From the NCBI GenBank assembly GCA_964418365.1, contig CAYQLM010000059.1:1-18816 (forward strand): a stretch of 18,816 nucleotides of DNA. Reading direction: 5' to 3'. Below the pieces are notes generated by a model. It had not been told where the DNA came from. It was given only the letters and a program-made list of their open reading frames with translations, and did no database searches. Below, one piece after another: positions 1-8,374 of this stretch (positions within the stretch are counted from its first letter, which is position 1; each line of letters starts with the position of its first letter). The stretch is from JBBDXS01 sp964418365. GTDB lineage: Bacteria > Chloroflexota > Dehalococcoidia > DSTF01 > RBG-16-68-14. The position numbers and the translations under genes are program-made.

Positions 1-213
1 GCCGTCGACTACTTCGGCCTGATGGCGTATATGTGGGTGATGTCCGGCGGTATGCCGGACGGTGATCTGCTCTCTCCGGCGGAGCGCAAGCCCATCGAGC
101 GGCGCACGCGCACCGGCCGCCGTCTGCGTGTGTTTGAGGGCGGCCTAGCGAAGGGTGCGAGCACGGCAGCTCGCCGTAGGAAGACCGCCGACGCGGACGA
201 AGCTGCGGCCTAG
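1..213 (+). CDS. 3' end of an unrecognised protein (5' truncated by window)
   Basis: The frame is open from base 1 to the TAG at 211-213, giving 70 visible residues. An internal ATG lies at 22, but the frame continues to the window edge, so the true start is probably outside. The visible part opens with a hydrophobic, aromatic stretch (DYFGLMAYMWVMSGG) and then becomes strongly basic (ERRTRTGRRLR, AARRRK) with an acidic, alanine-rich end. I recognise no family; the basic tail could be a nucleic-acid-binding or disordered C terminus. Its stop overlaps the stop of the convergent cyclase gene by four bases (shared CTAG), which supports a real gene end rather than a chance frame. Confidence 0.5.
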   Translation, partial: AVDYFGLMAYMWVMSGGMPDGDLLSPAERKPIERRTRTGRRLRVFEGGLAKGASTAARRRKTADADEAAA

Positions 214-3200
214 AGCTCCGCCAGCATCCTCTCCGCTATCTCCACGTGCTTCGGCATCCCTAGCCGTCGGTACAGAGCCACGGCCGCCGCGAGCGGCTCA
301 TGCGCATTCTTGCCGTCGCCCGGGGCACAGCGACCGACGAACACCTCAGCCATTGCCAGCCGGCTGTGGGCCAGCTCGACCACCAGGCCTTTCTCGGTGC
401 AGAAGGCCTCAGCCCGTTCCAGGTGGCCGAGGGCATCCTCCCAGCGCTCCTCGGTGAGAGCGATGGCGCCCAGGGCGCGGTCGACGACGATCACGGCCGG
501 CCAGATCCAAGTCGACGAAGCGACCAGCCCCTGGGCGGGCTCGATCTCCGCTCGCAGGCGCGCCATCGCCTCTTGGTCGCTCCGCTGCGCTGCCTCCAGC
601 GCCAATTGTGCGCCGGTCGAGAGCTGGTTCTCAAGACTGCCCCGCGGCCCCTCCAGGGCCAGCCGATATGTGGCCGCGGCCCGCTCCTCTTCTCCAAGGC
701 GCCTCTGCAGGCCCGCGAGGTAGGCCATGACCAGCGTGGCGCTTTCCAACACCTGGATCTGCCTCGCGATCTCTATGGAGGCGCTGGCCCGGGCGCGGGC
801 TTCCTCCAGGTCTCCTCGTGCCTCGGCGAGCAGCGCCCTGGCCGCCTCGAGCCTTGAGTCGGGGTCTCTCGCCTCATGCTCGTAGAGCTCCAGGAGGTGG
901 GCATACTCTTCGAACTCCCCCCGGGCGTAGTGCACCGCCAGCAGCACGCGATACGCCCAAAGGATGGCACCGGAGTTGTGCGTCTTCCGAGCCAGCTCCA
1001 GCAGGTCGTCCGCGTAGCGAGAGGCGAGCTTGAGGTCGCCCACCCGTAACGGCCAGCGGATAGCCTGCGGGATGTAGACCCGTCCTACCTCTGCCTGGAG
1101 CTTGTTCAGTCGATCCGTTAGCGCCGGCATCGCTTCAAATCGTCTCGCTTGGTCGGCGGTCTCAGCCTCGAGGGCGACCAGGAAGAGCTCAGCCTCCTTG
1201 TACCCGCGTTTTTCCATAAGCTTCAGGGCCTGTTCCTTGTGATGCTCGCTCCGCGGAAGGGGCGCGAGCTCGAAGGCTAGGCGCGCATGCGCGACAGCGG
1301 CAAGCTCCGACTCCGGGTCCGCGACCGCCTCCAGCGCCAGGTTGAGCAGCTCCACCCGCAGCGGCAGCGGCACGTACCCGATATACCATATTGATTCCTG
1401 CTCAAGAGCCAGCTCTGCTGTCGCCTGGCGGTCGCCACGCTGCTGGGCCAGCCGCATGGCCCGCCGGAAGGTGCGGAAGGCGTCGGTCGCCAGGTAGACG
1501 GCGCGCTGGGCCGTACCCAGGGCGCGCAGGAGCTTCAGCTCATCCTGCCCTACATCCTGGCCCGACTGGTTCATGATGCTGAGCGCCCGCTCGTAGTGAC
1601 GGATCGCCTCTTCGTAGGCGTACATTGCCTGCGCCCGCTGCGCAGCCAGCACGAGGTAGTGAACCGTTCTCTTCGGGCCGGCAGCCGCCCCCGCCTGGTA
1701 CACGTGATGGGCCAAGTCGGCGGCATGCTCCTCCACCGCGCCCGAATATAGCCGCTCCATCGCCTCGGCGACGCGCAGGTGGAACCGCTGGCGGCGGGGC
1801 AGGGAGAGTCCGCTCACCAGCGTCTGGCGGATCAGCTCGTGCGCGAAGGTGAAGTGCGGCTCGCGGTCCTCGGAGGTAGCGGTGATGAGCTGGGCGCGCT
1901 CCGCTTCATCCACGGCGTCAAGGAGGGCGTCCGCGTCCACGGTCTCCCCTGAGCCTGACGAGGGGTCGCCCAGGGCCTGGAGCAGCTCGAAGCCGAAGAC
2001 GCGGCCGATGACAGCGGCCCCCGTCAATGCACGGCGGCACACCTCGCTCACGCGCTGGAGCCGCCGGCCGATGACGAGGCGCACGCCCTCCGGCACGTCC
2101 AGCTCGCTCACGTCTAGGTCGGCCCGCCAGCGGCCGCTAGTGTCGAACAGTTTCCCCTCCTCGCCGAGATGGTGGTATACCTCCTCGACGAAGAAGGGGT
2201 TGCCCTCGGTCTCGCTGAAGATGGCGCGCACGAGCAACGTCGGCGGATCCTGACCGCTCAGGGTGCGTAGCATCGCCTCGATGTCGCTCTCAGGCAGACG
2301 CTTGAGGGCGATGCGGTGCGCCAGGCGCTGGCGGAGCAGGCGCTCCAGCGTCTTCGCCAGCGGCCGGCCGACGTCGAGGTCGACGTCGCGGTAGGTGCCC
2401 ACGATGAGCACGCGCATCTCGGCCAGGTGCTGGGCAACGTGCTCGATGAGCAGCAGCGTCGAGTCGTCCGCCCAATGCAGGTCATCGAGTACAAGGACGA
2501 TCGGCTGGCCCGCGCTAGCGCGGGCGACGAACTCGCGGACGCTGTTGAACAAGTAGTGACGTTCTTGGTCTGCCGGCAGCTCCAGCGGCGGCGGGATGTC
2601 CGGAAAGAGGCGGCGGAGCTCGGGAAGCAGCTTCGCTACCTCGGGGGCCGAGTCGCCCAGGGCAGCGCTGAAGGCGTCGGCTGGAACGAGGCGGGCGCTC
2701 GCCTCGAGAATCTCGACGAAGGGGACGTAGGGCGGTGCGCCTTCCATCTCGTAGCAGTGCCCGACCAGCGCGAGGACGCTCCGGCCGCGGGCTTCGGCGG
2801 CCAGCTCTTCCGCCAGCCGCGTCTTGCCGACACCCGGCTCGCCGCCGATCATCACGAGCGTGCCCTGCCCGCCGACGGCCTGGTCGAGGAAGCGGCGCAG
2901 CTCGGCGCGTTCGGCCTGGCGGCCGACGAACGGTGTGCGATCCAAGAGCGGAGCAGGCCCGGCGGCAGGCCCTGGCCGCGTCTGCCAGGCCACCTCGTAG
3001 AGGTGCCAGCGCTCCGGGAAGCCCTTCAAGCGAAACCGCCCGCGGTCGACAAACTGGATATCCTTGGCGGGGCCCACCAGACCCCGGACCATGTCCGACG
3101 CGAGGATTTCATTTTCCTTCGCCTTAGCAGTGATTCTCGCCGCGGCGTCCACGGCTGCTCCGAAAATGTCTTCCTGTTCCCGGATCACCTCGCCGGTGTT

Positions 3201-3503
3201 GAGCCCAATCCTCACTCGCACATGCTGATCAGGCGCCTCGTTCCGCTGAACTTCCAGAGCGCGCTGAACGGCTACGGCGCAGTCCACTGCTCGTTTCGCC
3301 GAGCCAAAAGCGACCATGAAGCTGTCACCGATGGTCTTCACCTCCTGACCGCTATGTTGCTCGATCTGCTGCCGCACGAGGTCGAAGTGCGCGCGGAGGA
3401 TCTCGTGCGCAGGCGCGTCTCCCCGGCCGGTCCGCAGCTCGGTCGAGCCGACCACGTCGGTGAAGAGGATGGTGACCGTCCCCTCCGGAAGCTCCTGGGT
3501 CAC
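210..3503 (-). CDS. Class III adenylate/guanylate cyclase - AAA-type ATPase - TPR fusion protein
   Basis: A signalling protein of 1097 residues. The N-terminal class III cyclase domain (about residues 8-170) has FTDVVGST with metal-ligand Asp16, and KTIGDSF with Lys56 and second metal Asp60. Lys56 together with Asp112 suggests ATP rather than GTP as substrate. The position of the usual transition-state Asn (VNxAAR in relatives) reads VDAAAR (Asp119), although Arg123 is kept. An ATPase module follows: TPFVGRQAE (190-198), Walker A GEPGVGKT (221-228) and Walker B LVLDDLHWAD (337-346), as in the predicted ATPase/MalT-like STAND group. The remainder, from about 600, is alpha-helical with TPR-like repeats. 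I chose GTG at 3503 over the upstream GTG at 3527 because AGGAGG sits 7-8 bases before 3503 and the predicted transcription start lies near 3524. It probably makes cAMP in response to a ligand or partner; the effector is unknown. Confidence 0.9.
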   Translation of the reverse strand: MTQELPEGTVTILFTDVVGSTELRTGRGDAPAHEILRAHFDLVRQQIEQHSGQEVKTIGDSFMVAFGSAKRAVDCAVAVQRALEVQRNEAPDQHVRVRIGLNTGEVIREQEDIFGAAVDAAARITAKAKENEILASDMVRGLVGPAKDIQFVDRGRFRLKGFPERWHLYEVAWQTRPGPAAGPAPLLDRTPFVGRQAERAELRRFLDQAVGGQGTLVMIGGEPGVGKTRLAEELAAEARGRSVLALVGHCYEMEGAPPYVPFVEILEASARLVPADAFSAALGDSAPEVAKLLPELRRLFPDIPPPLELPADQERHYLFNSVREFVARASAGQPIVLVLDDLHWADDSTLLLIEHVAQHLAEMRVLIVGTYRDVDLDVGRPLAKTLERLLRQRLAHRIALKRLPESDIEAMLRTLSGQDPPTLLVRAIFSETEGNPFFVEEVYHHLGEEGKLFDTSGRWRADLDVSELDVPEGVRLVIGRRLQRVSEVCRRALTGAAVIGRVFGFELLQALGDPSSGSGETVDADALLDAVDEAERAQLITATSEDREPHFTFAHELIRQTLVSGLSLPRRQRFHLRVAEAMERLYSGAVEEHAADLAHHVYQAGAAAGPKRTVHYLVLAAQRAQAMYAYEEAIRHYERALSIMNQSGQDVGQDELKLLRALGTAQRAVYLATDAFRTFRRAMRLAQQRGDRQATAELALEQESIWYIGYVPLPLRVELLNLALEAVADPESELAAVAHARLAFELAPLPRSEHHKEQALKLMEKRGYKEAELFLVALEAETADQARRFEAMPALTDRLNKLQAEVGRVYIPQAIRWPLRVGDLKLASRYADDLLELARKTHNSGAILWAYRVLLAVHYARGEFEEYAHLLELYEHEARDPDSRLEAARALLAEARGDLEEARARASASIEIARQIQVLESATLVMAYLAGLQRRLGEEERAAATYRLALEGPRGSLENQLSTGAQLALEAAQRSDQEAMARLRAEIEPAQGLVASSTWIWPAVIVVDRALGAIALTEERWEDALGHLERAEAFCTEKGLVVELAHSRLAMAEVFVGRCAPGDGKNAHEPLAAAVALYRRLGMPKHVEIAERMLAEL

Positions 3504-3530
3504 GTTCGCCCCTCCTGCTCGGTGCACCCG

Positions 3531-3559
3531 ATTATTCTGCCCTGGCGCGAGAAAGTCAA
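3531..3559 (-). promoter_or_regulatory. Sigma70-like promoter for the cyclase-ATPase-TPR gene
   Basis: Read on the minus strand, TTGACT (3554-3559) and AATAAT (3531-3536) are separated by exactly 17 bases. The predicted start near 3524 gives a leader of about 20 bases carrying AGGAGG before the GTG at 3503. Confidence 0.6.
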
Positions 3560-3581
3560 CGCAAGAAACGGCGTTTGGCCC

Positions 3582-3611
3582 TTCTCATCTCCCGCCGCCT
3601 CAGGCTAGAAT
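3582..3611 (+). promoter_or_regulatory. Weak sigma70-like promoter for the CrtC/AttH-like gene
   Basis: TAGAAT (3606-3611) is a fair -10 box. A poor -35 (TTCTCA, 3582-3587) lies 18 bases upstream. An AGGAGGG ribosome binding site (3631-3637) precedes the ATG at 3641. This promoter diverges from the cyclase promoter, and their -35 boxes lie about 22 bases apart. Confidence 0.35.
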
Positions 3612-3640
3612 AGCGCCGTCCTGTCAGGATAGGAGGGCGC

Positions 3641-4753
3641 ATGCTCACGCCGTTCGACGACTACCTGATCCACCAGACGCCGGAGACGCTGGACCGCGTC
3701 ATCACGAGCGACCGCAACTTCTACGACCGCTACTACTTCAATTGCCACGACCTTACCGGCGACACGTTCCTCGTCATCGCGCTGGGCGCATACCCGAACC
3801 TGGGCGTCATGGATGCCTTCGCAACGTGTGTACAACGCAACGAGCGGCAGTTCGTCGTGCGCGCCTCGCGAGAGCTGGGCGGCGATCGTTCGCAGACCAT
3901 CGTCGGGCCGATCGGGGTCGAGGTCATCGAAGGCCTCCGCCGCCTGCTCGTCTGGTGCGAGCCCAACGAGTCGGGACTGAGCTTCGAGCTCTCGTTCGAA
4001 GGCGTCAGCTTCCCGTTTGAAGAGCCGCACTTCTATCGCCGGAACGGCCCGCGCGTGGCGATGGACTACACGCGGCTGTCGCAGACCGGCCGCTGGTCGG
4101 GGACGATGAGCGTCGGCGGCGAAGAGCTTCGCGTGGAGCCCGCGGGCTGGTGGGGCGCCCGCGACCACTCGTGGGGCATCCGACCCGTCGGCGAGCCCGA
4201 TCGCTCCGGCGCGCCGGTCCGCGATGCGCCGCGCGGGTTCTTCTGGAGCTGGGCGCCGTTCCAGTTCGCCAACCAGAGCATCATGTACACCGTCTCGGAG
4301 AACCACGATGGCTCGCGCTGGCACGAAGCGGCCGCGCGCCTCTTCCCCTACGATTCAGGGAGGCGTGAGGAACCGCTTTCTGTGGTCCGTCACGCGCTCA
4401 AGCTGAAGCCCGGCACGCGCATCTTCGATGGCGGCGCCGTGGTGCTTGGGGAGTCGGGCGGTGCGGAAACAACGCTTGTGCTGGAGCCGCTCTCCCTCTT
4501 GCACATGGCAGGCGCCGGCTACTCATACATGGGCGACCTCTGGCGGCACGGCCAGTACCACGGAGAGCTCGCTGTCGAGGGCGAGGTTTGGGATATCAGA
4601 GACCCGGCGCTCGTTAAGAAGCTCGCGGGTCAGACCGAGACCGTCTGTCGGGTGCAGCAGGGCGACGAGACCGGCTACGGTATCTTCGAGTTCATCCTCT
4701 TCGGACTGTACGAGCCGTACGGCTTCATGACGCCGGCCGACGTCGCCGGCTAA
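3641..4753 (+). CDS. CrtC/AttH lipocalin-like protein (DUF7064/DUF7065 type)
   Basis: 370 residues, no signal peptide and no membrane segment, so probably cytosolic. The most telling element is WWGARDHSWGIRPVG at residues 170-184, a motif I associate with large uncharacterised proteins related to the hydroxyneurosporene synthase (CrtC)/AttH beta-barrel fold. The surrounding beta-rich, aromatic sequence (for example EPHFYRRNGPRVAMDYTRL) fits two lipocalin-like halves. Members often occur near lipid or steroid metabolism genes, but no substrate can be read from this sequence. The ATG has an excellent AGGAGGG site. The following kinase-like gene begins three bases after the stop, so the two are almost certainly co-transcribed. 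The family call rests on motif memory and not on an alignment. Confidence 0.6.
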   Translation: MLTPFDDYLIHQTPETLDRVITSDRNFYDRYYFNCHDLTGDTFLVIALGAYPNLGVMDAFATCVQRNERQFVVRASRELGGDRSQTIVGPIGVEVIEGLRRLLVWCEPNESGLSFELSFEGVSFPFEEPHFYRRNGPRVAMDYTRLSQTGRWSGTMSVGGEELRVEPAGWWGARDHSWGIRPVGEPDRSGAPVRDAPRGFFWSWAPFQFANQSIMYTVSENHDGSRWHEAAARLFPYDSGRREEPLSVVRHALKLKPGTRIFDGGAVVLGESGGAETTLVLEPLSLLHMAGAGYSYMGDLWRHGQYHGELAVEGEVWDIRDPALVKKLAGQTETVCRVQQGDETGYGIFEFILFGLYEPYGFMTPADVAG

Positions 4754-4756
4754 GCG

Positions 4757-6346
4757 ATGGCCGGGCCCGCGCTGCCGCCCCATATCGCTGCGCTCCTATC
4801 GCCAGACGCGTATTCGCACAAGCCCGACCGTGTCGAGCTGCGCCAGACGCACATCTCGTACGTGTTCTTGGCAGGAGATCTCGTCTACAAGATCAAGAAG
4901 CCACTCAACTTAGGATTCCTGGACTACTCGACGCTCGAGAAGCGCAAGCACTACTGCGAGGAAGAGGTCCGCCTCAACCGGCGCTTGTGCGAGGGAACAT
5001 ACCTAGCCGTAGTTCCCATCGCGGCAGAAGGAAGCTCGCTGAAGCTGGAAGGTAGGGGAAAGCCGATCGAGTACGCCGTGAAGATGCGCCGCCTGCCGGA
5101 AGAAGGCATGATGTCATCCCTCCTCGAACGTGGCGCTGTCACCGGCGACATGCTCGCGGACCTGGCCCGGCGCTTGGCCGACTTCCACGTGTCGTCGGAG
5201 CGAAGCGACGAGATCGACCGCTTCGGCGGCCTTGAGACAGCGCTGCTCAACTGGCGCGAGAACTTCGAGCAGACCGAACCGTATCTCGGCCGCACGGTCA
5301 CGCACCCTCAGTTCCAAGAGATCCGGGCCTTCGTGGAGAACGTGGCGGAGAGCGATGCCGAGCTCTTCGCGCGGCGCGTTCGAGAGGGTCGCTCGCGCGA
5401 CTGTCACGGCGACCTGCGCACCGACGCCGTCTGCTTTACAGAAGAGCACGCCTGCGTGTACGACTGCATCGAATTCAACGATCGCTTTCGCTACTCCGAC
5501 GTCGCCGCCGACATCGCGTTCCTGGCGATGGACCTGGAGTTTCGCGGAAGGCGCGACCTATCGGACGAGCTGATGGGCCGCTATCTCGGAGACACGCTCG
5601 ATTCGACGCTGCCGCTGCTGCTGCCCTTCTACAAGTGTTACCGGGCGTACGTTCGCGGTAAAGTCGACGGCTTCCAGCTCGACCAGCCGGAGATCGACGA
5701 GGCGCAGAAGAAGCTTGTGCAGGGAGGCGCACGCCGCTATTTCGAGCTGGCACAAGAGTACGCGACGCACCTCACGCCGCGAACGCTGATGATCACGGTC
5801 GGCGTCACTGGCAGCGGTAAGACCTACCTGGCGAACGCGCTCGCGGCGCGTCTCGGTGCCGCCATCTTCTCCTCCGACGCGACGCGGAAGCGTTTGCTCG
5901 GCATCTCCGCTACAGAGCGGCGCTTTGAGCCATTCGAAGCTGGATCGTATGCGCCAGAAATTACCGATCGCACGTACGAAGCGCTCCTCGGCGAGGCCCG
6001 GACATGGATCGAGCGCGACAAGCCGGTGATCCTAGACGCGTCATTTCTCGCACGCAGGCACCGCCAGGCAGCCCTGCAGCTCGCGCTCGAAACGGAGACG
6101 CCCTTCTTCGCGCTCGAGTGCGAGGTGGACGAAGCGACGATCTTCACGCGGCTGAGTGAGCGTCGCGGCCAGGAACGCGTGGTCTCGGACGGGCGCTGGG
6201 AGATCTACCAGGCGCAGCAGGAGGGCCGTGAGCCGGTCGATGAGCTGCCCTTCGGCTCGCACGTCGTCGTCGACGCCGCGCTGCCGCTGAAGGGGCAGCT
6301 CGCGGCCGCGGTGGAGCATGTCCTAACCCCGGCCGAACGGCCGTAA
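4757..6346 (+). CDS. Bifunctional APH-like kinase / P-loop (AAA_33) kinase-like protein
   Basis: 529 residues with two phosphotransferase-like halves. The N-terminal half (about 20-330) resembles aminoglycoside/choline kinases, with KIKKPLNLGFLDYSTLEKR (45-63), a catalytic-loop-like CHGDLRTDAV (216-225) and a metal-site-like YDCIEFNDRFRYSDVAADIAF (within 235-255). The loop differs from the APH standard HGDLHxxN because the Mg-binding Asn position is Ala224. The C-terminal half (about 342-525) has a Walker A GVTGSGKT (349-356) and the SSDATRKRL context (372-380) of zeta-toxin/polynucleotide-kinase-type P-loop kinases. Fusions of this kind are common in bacteria, usually annotated as AAA family ATPases of unknown substrate. 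The ATG lies three bases after the previous stop with no clear Shine-Dalgarno, so translation is probably coupled. Confidence 0.85.
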   Translation: MAGPALPPHIAALLSPDAYSHKPDRVELRQTHISYVFLAGDLVYKIKKPLNLGFLDYSTLEKRKHYCEEEVRLNRRLCEGTYLAVVPIAAEGSSLKLEGRGKPIEYAVKMRRLPEEGMMSSLLERGAVTGDMLADLARRLADFHVSSERSDEIDRFGGLETALLNWRENFEQTEPYLGRTVTHPQFQEIRAFVENVAESDAELFARRVREGRSRDCHGDLRTDAVCFTEEHACVYDCIEFNDRFRYSDVAADIAFLAMDLEFRGRRDLSDELMGRYLGDTLDSTLPLLLPFYKCYRAYVRGKVDGFQLDQPEIDEAQKKLVQGGARRYFELAQEYATHLTPRTLMITVGVTGSGKTYLANALAARLGAAIFSSDATRKRLLGISATERRFEPFEAGSYAPEITDRTYEALLGEARTWIERDKPVILDASFLARRHRQAALQLALETETPFFALECEVDEATIFTRLSERRGQERVVSDGRWEIYQAQQEGREPVDELPFGSHVVVDAALPLKGQLAAAVEHVLTPAERP

Positions 6347-6390
6347 CGCGAACGTAACACGTCGAAGGGGCTGGCGGCGGCGCGAAGTAT

Positions 6391-6396
6391 TACGAT
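6391..6396 (+). promoter_or_regulatory. Possible -10 box of a leaderless transcript
   Basis: TACGAT lies exactly six bases before the ATG of the acetyltransferase gene at 6403, and no Shine-Dalgarno sequence is seen between. This is the geometry expected when transcription starts at the A of the start codon. No good -35 is visible, so the call is weak. Confidence 0.25.
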
Positions 6397-6402
6397 GGCG
6401 TT

Positions 6403-6933
6403 ATGGCGACCGAGCAGACAGCGCGACCGGCCATCGACGTCACCGTCCGCCAAGCGGAGGAACGCGACCTAGCGAGCCTCACTGAGATCTACAACCACTA
6501 TATCCGCGAGACGCCAATCACATTCGACCTCGAGCCGTACACGGTCGAGACGCGCCGCCCCTGGTTCGACAAGTTCTCGCAGCGCGGACCGCACCGGCTT
6601 TTCGTCGCCGAGCAAGACGGCCTCGTGCTCGGCTATGCCGGCACCACCGGCTTCCGCGACAGGCGGGCGTACGACACAACGGTAGAAACAACGATCTACT
6701 GCGCTCCCGACGCCACCGGCCGTGGTCTCGGTACGCTGCTCTACACCGCGCTCTTCGATGCCCTCCGCGGCGAAGGCATCCGCAGCGCAATCGCAGGCAC
6801 CACATTGCCCAACGACGCTTCGACCGCGATCCATGAGCGCTTCGGCTTCACGCTTGTCGGCGTCATGCACGAAGTCGGACGCAAGTTCGATCGCTACTGG
6901 GACGTCGCCTGGTACGAGAAGAAGATGACCTGA
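6403..6933 (+). CDS. GNAT N-acetyltransferase, phosphinothricin acetyltransferase-like
   Basis: 176 residues, normal for the PAT/Bar-like branch of the GNAT family, which transfers acetyl from acetyl-CoA to a small amine. The N terminus (VRQAEERDLASLTEIYNHYI, 15-34) and PITFDLEPYTVETR (38-51) match the start of this branch. The CoA-binding motif A is APDATGRGLGTLLY (101-114), preceded by VETTIYC (94-100). The C-terminal GVMHEVGRKFDRYWDVAWYEKKM segment is also typical. The substrate cannot be deduced: members act on phosphinothricin, methionine sulfoximine or other amino acids. The gene follows the kinase-like gene after 56 bases and converges on glcF with only nine bases between the stops and no terminator hairpin there. 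Confidence 0.9.
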   Translation: MATEQTARPAIDVTVRQAEERDLASLTEIYNHYIRETPITFDLEPYTVETRRPWFDKFSQRGPHRLFVAEQDGLVLGYAGTTGFRDRRAYDTTVETTIYCAPDATGRGLGTLLYTALFDALRGEGIRSAIAGTTLPNDASTAIHERFGFTLVGVMHEVGRKFDRYWDVAWYEKKMT

Positions 6934-6942
6934 AGGCCAGGC

Positions 6943-8235
6943 TTAGGCCCGGTCTTCAGAGAGACGATACGCTTCGTCCAGCAGCTCGACGAGGTGCACC
7001 ACGCGGCCGGAAAGCTTGTGCCGGCGCAGGCCGGCCTCGAGTTGCATCATGCAGCCCGGGTTCGCCGTCGCGATCACGTCCGTCTGCGTAGCGGCGACAT
7101 CGCGCATCTTATCGTCGAGCAGGCGCAGCGACATCTCGCGCTGCGCGAAGCTGTAGACGCCTGCGCTGCCGCAGCAGCGGTCGGGCGCTCCCATCTCGAT
7201 GAGCTGCAGGCCGGGAATGGCGCGCAGGAGCTCGCGGGGGGCGGAGCGGACCTTCTGCGCGTGCACGAGATGGCAAGAGTCCTGGTAGGTGACGCGGTAG
7301 GGTAGGGGCCCCTTCGGCGGCTCGAAGCCGGGCAGCGCAGCCAGGTACTCGCTCACGTCGCGCACGAGCGATGAGAACTTCCGCGCCTTCTCCGCGTACT
7401 GCGGATCGTTATGGAGCAGCTCCGCGTATTCCTTCATCGTCGAGCCGCAGCCGGCGGAGTTCACGACGATCGCCTCGGTGTCGGCCGCAAGAAACGCGTC
7501 GATATTGCGGCGCGCGAGCTCGCGCCCGGTGCGGCGATCGCCCGCGTGGAGGCTGAGCGCGCCGCAGCAGACCTGCGCCTCGACCGGCACGACCGCGACG
7601 CCGTTGCGCGCGAGCACGCGCACGGTCGCTTCGTGCGTGCGCGCATAGAGTATAGGCATCACGCAGCCCGTGAGCATCGCGACGCGCCGGGTCGCGTTCG
7701 CCGGCGCGGGCGGCGTGGCGGACGAACGCGACGGCACCTGCGGCAGCATCGATTCTGCATCCGCGACTCCACCGGGCAGCAGGCGCAGCACTCGCGTCGC
7801 GCGGACGAAGCGCTGGAGGCCGCTGCGCTGGTAGAGGCGCAGCAAGCCGAAGAGCGCGCGCAGCCGTCGCTGGTGCGGGAACGTCTCGCGTAGCAGGCGG
7901 ACGCGCAGCTTCCACGCCAGCGGCAGGCGGCCCTGCTGCACCAGCATCGCTCGGCCGGACTCCATGATGCTGCCGAACTTCACGCCGGAGGGGCAGGCGG
8001 TCTCGCAGGCGCGGCACTGCAGACAGAGGTCGAGGTGACGAACGAGGGATGGCGTCGGCTCGGCGCGACCGTCGACGAGCGCGCGGATGAGGTGGATGCG
8101 CCCGCGCGGCGAGTCCGTCTCTGTGCCGAGCACGAGATACGTGGGGCACTGCTGCGCGCAGAAGCCGCAGTGGACGCACTGGCTCATCTCCTCCGCGGAG
8201 GGCATGTCGAGTAGCTCGATGTGTTTGTCTGCCAT
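6943..8235 (-). CDS. glcF: Glycolate oxidase iron-sulfur subunit GlcF
   Basis: 430 residues from the ATG at 8235; an in-frame TTG at 8247 would add four residues, and neither start has a clear ribosome site. Two ferredoxin-type 4Fe-4S motifs are present: Cys20/23/26/30 (CVHCGFCAQQCP) and Cys71/74/77/81 (CLQCRACETACP). Two CCG (DUF224) modules follow, marked by VCCGALS and, near the C terminus, DRCCGSAGVY, with CHLVHAQKV in between. This is the electron-transfer subunit that takes electrons from the GlcD/GlcE flavoproteins during oxidation of glycolate (or lactate) to the 2-oxoacid. It is the last gene of the leftward cluster, separated from glcE by 139 bases that carry a palindromic repeat. 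Confidence 0.93.
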   Translation of the reverse strand: MADKHIELLDMPSAEEMSQCVHCGFCAQQCPTYLVLGTETDSPRGRIHLIRALVDGRAEPTPSLVRHLDLCLQCRACETACPSGVKFGSIMESGRAMLVQQGRLPLAWKLRVRLLRETFPHQRRLRALFGLLRLYQRSGLQRFVRATRVLRLLPGGVADAESMLPQVPSRSSATPPAPANATRRVAMLTGCVMPILYARTHEATVRVLARNGVAVVPVEAQVCCGALSLHAGDRRTGRELARRNIDAFLAADTEAIVVNSAGCGSTMKEYAELLHNDPQYAEKARKFSSLVRDVSEYLAALPGFEPPKGPLPYRVTYQDSCHLVHAQKVRSAPRELLRAIPGLQLIEMGAPDRCCGSAGVYSFAQREMSLRLLDDKMRDVAATQTDVIATANPGCMMQLEAGLRRHKLSGRVVHLVELLDEAYRLSEDRA

Positions 8236-8265
8236 TTCGTTGTGCAAAGACGCCTAGCAACGGGC

Positions 8266-8319
8266 GTAGATGGCGACCCTTCAACTGCGCTCAGGGCAGG
8301 CTCTAAAGGTCGCCCCTAC
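8266..8319. repeat. Diverged palindromic repeat between glcE and glcF
   Basis: The left arm GTAGATGGCGACC (8266-8278) pairs imperfectly with the right arm GGTCGCCCCTAC (8308-8319). The roughly 30-base centre carries CTTCAACTGCGCTCAGG, a string I associate with dispersed repeats in high-GC genomes. The right arm shares the CGCCCCTAC end with the copies at 8738-8762, 10035-10063 and 16495-16522. It occupies much of the 139-base gap 8236-8374; the rest of that gap shows nothing recognisable. Confidence 0.6.
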
Positions 8320-8374
8320 AGATACACGTCAAGCGCGTTCTGTCATTTCGGTTTGGAAAATCGACCTCTTCATG

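Noticed and set aside
2316..3608. Long open frame on the + strand opposite the cyclase gene
   Set aside because: It is antisense to a well-supported coding region with clear motifs, has no recognisable domain, and such frames are expected in high-GC DNA.
7301..7315. AGGGGCCCCT palindrome in glcF
   Set aside because: It lacks the CGCCCCTAC end and the residues are ordinary GlcF sequence, so it is probably chance.
7409..8284. Alternative minus-strand frame overlapping glcF
   Set aside because: It is rich in Arg/Ala/Pro and overlaps the GlcF frame that holds all cluster cysteines.
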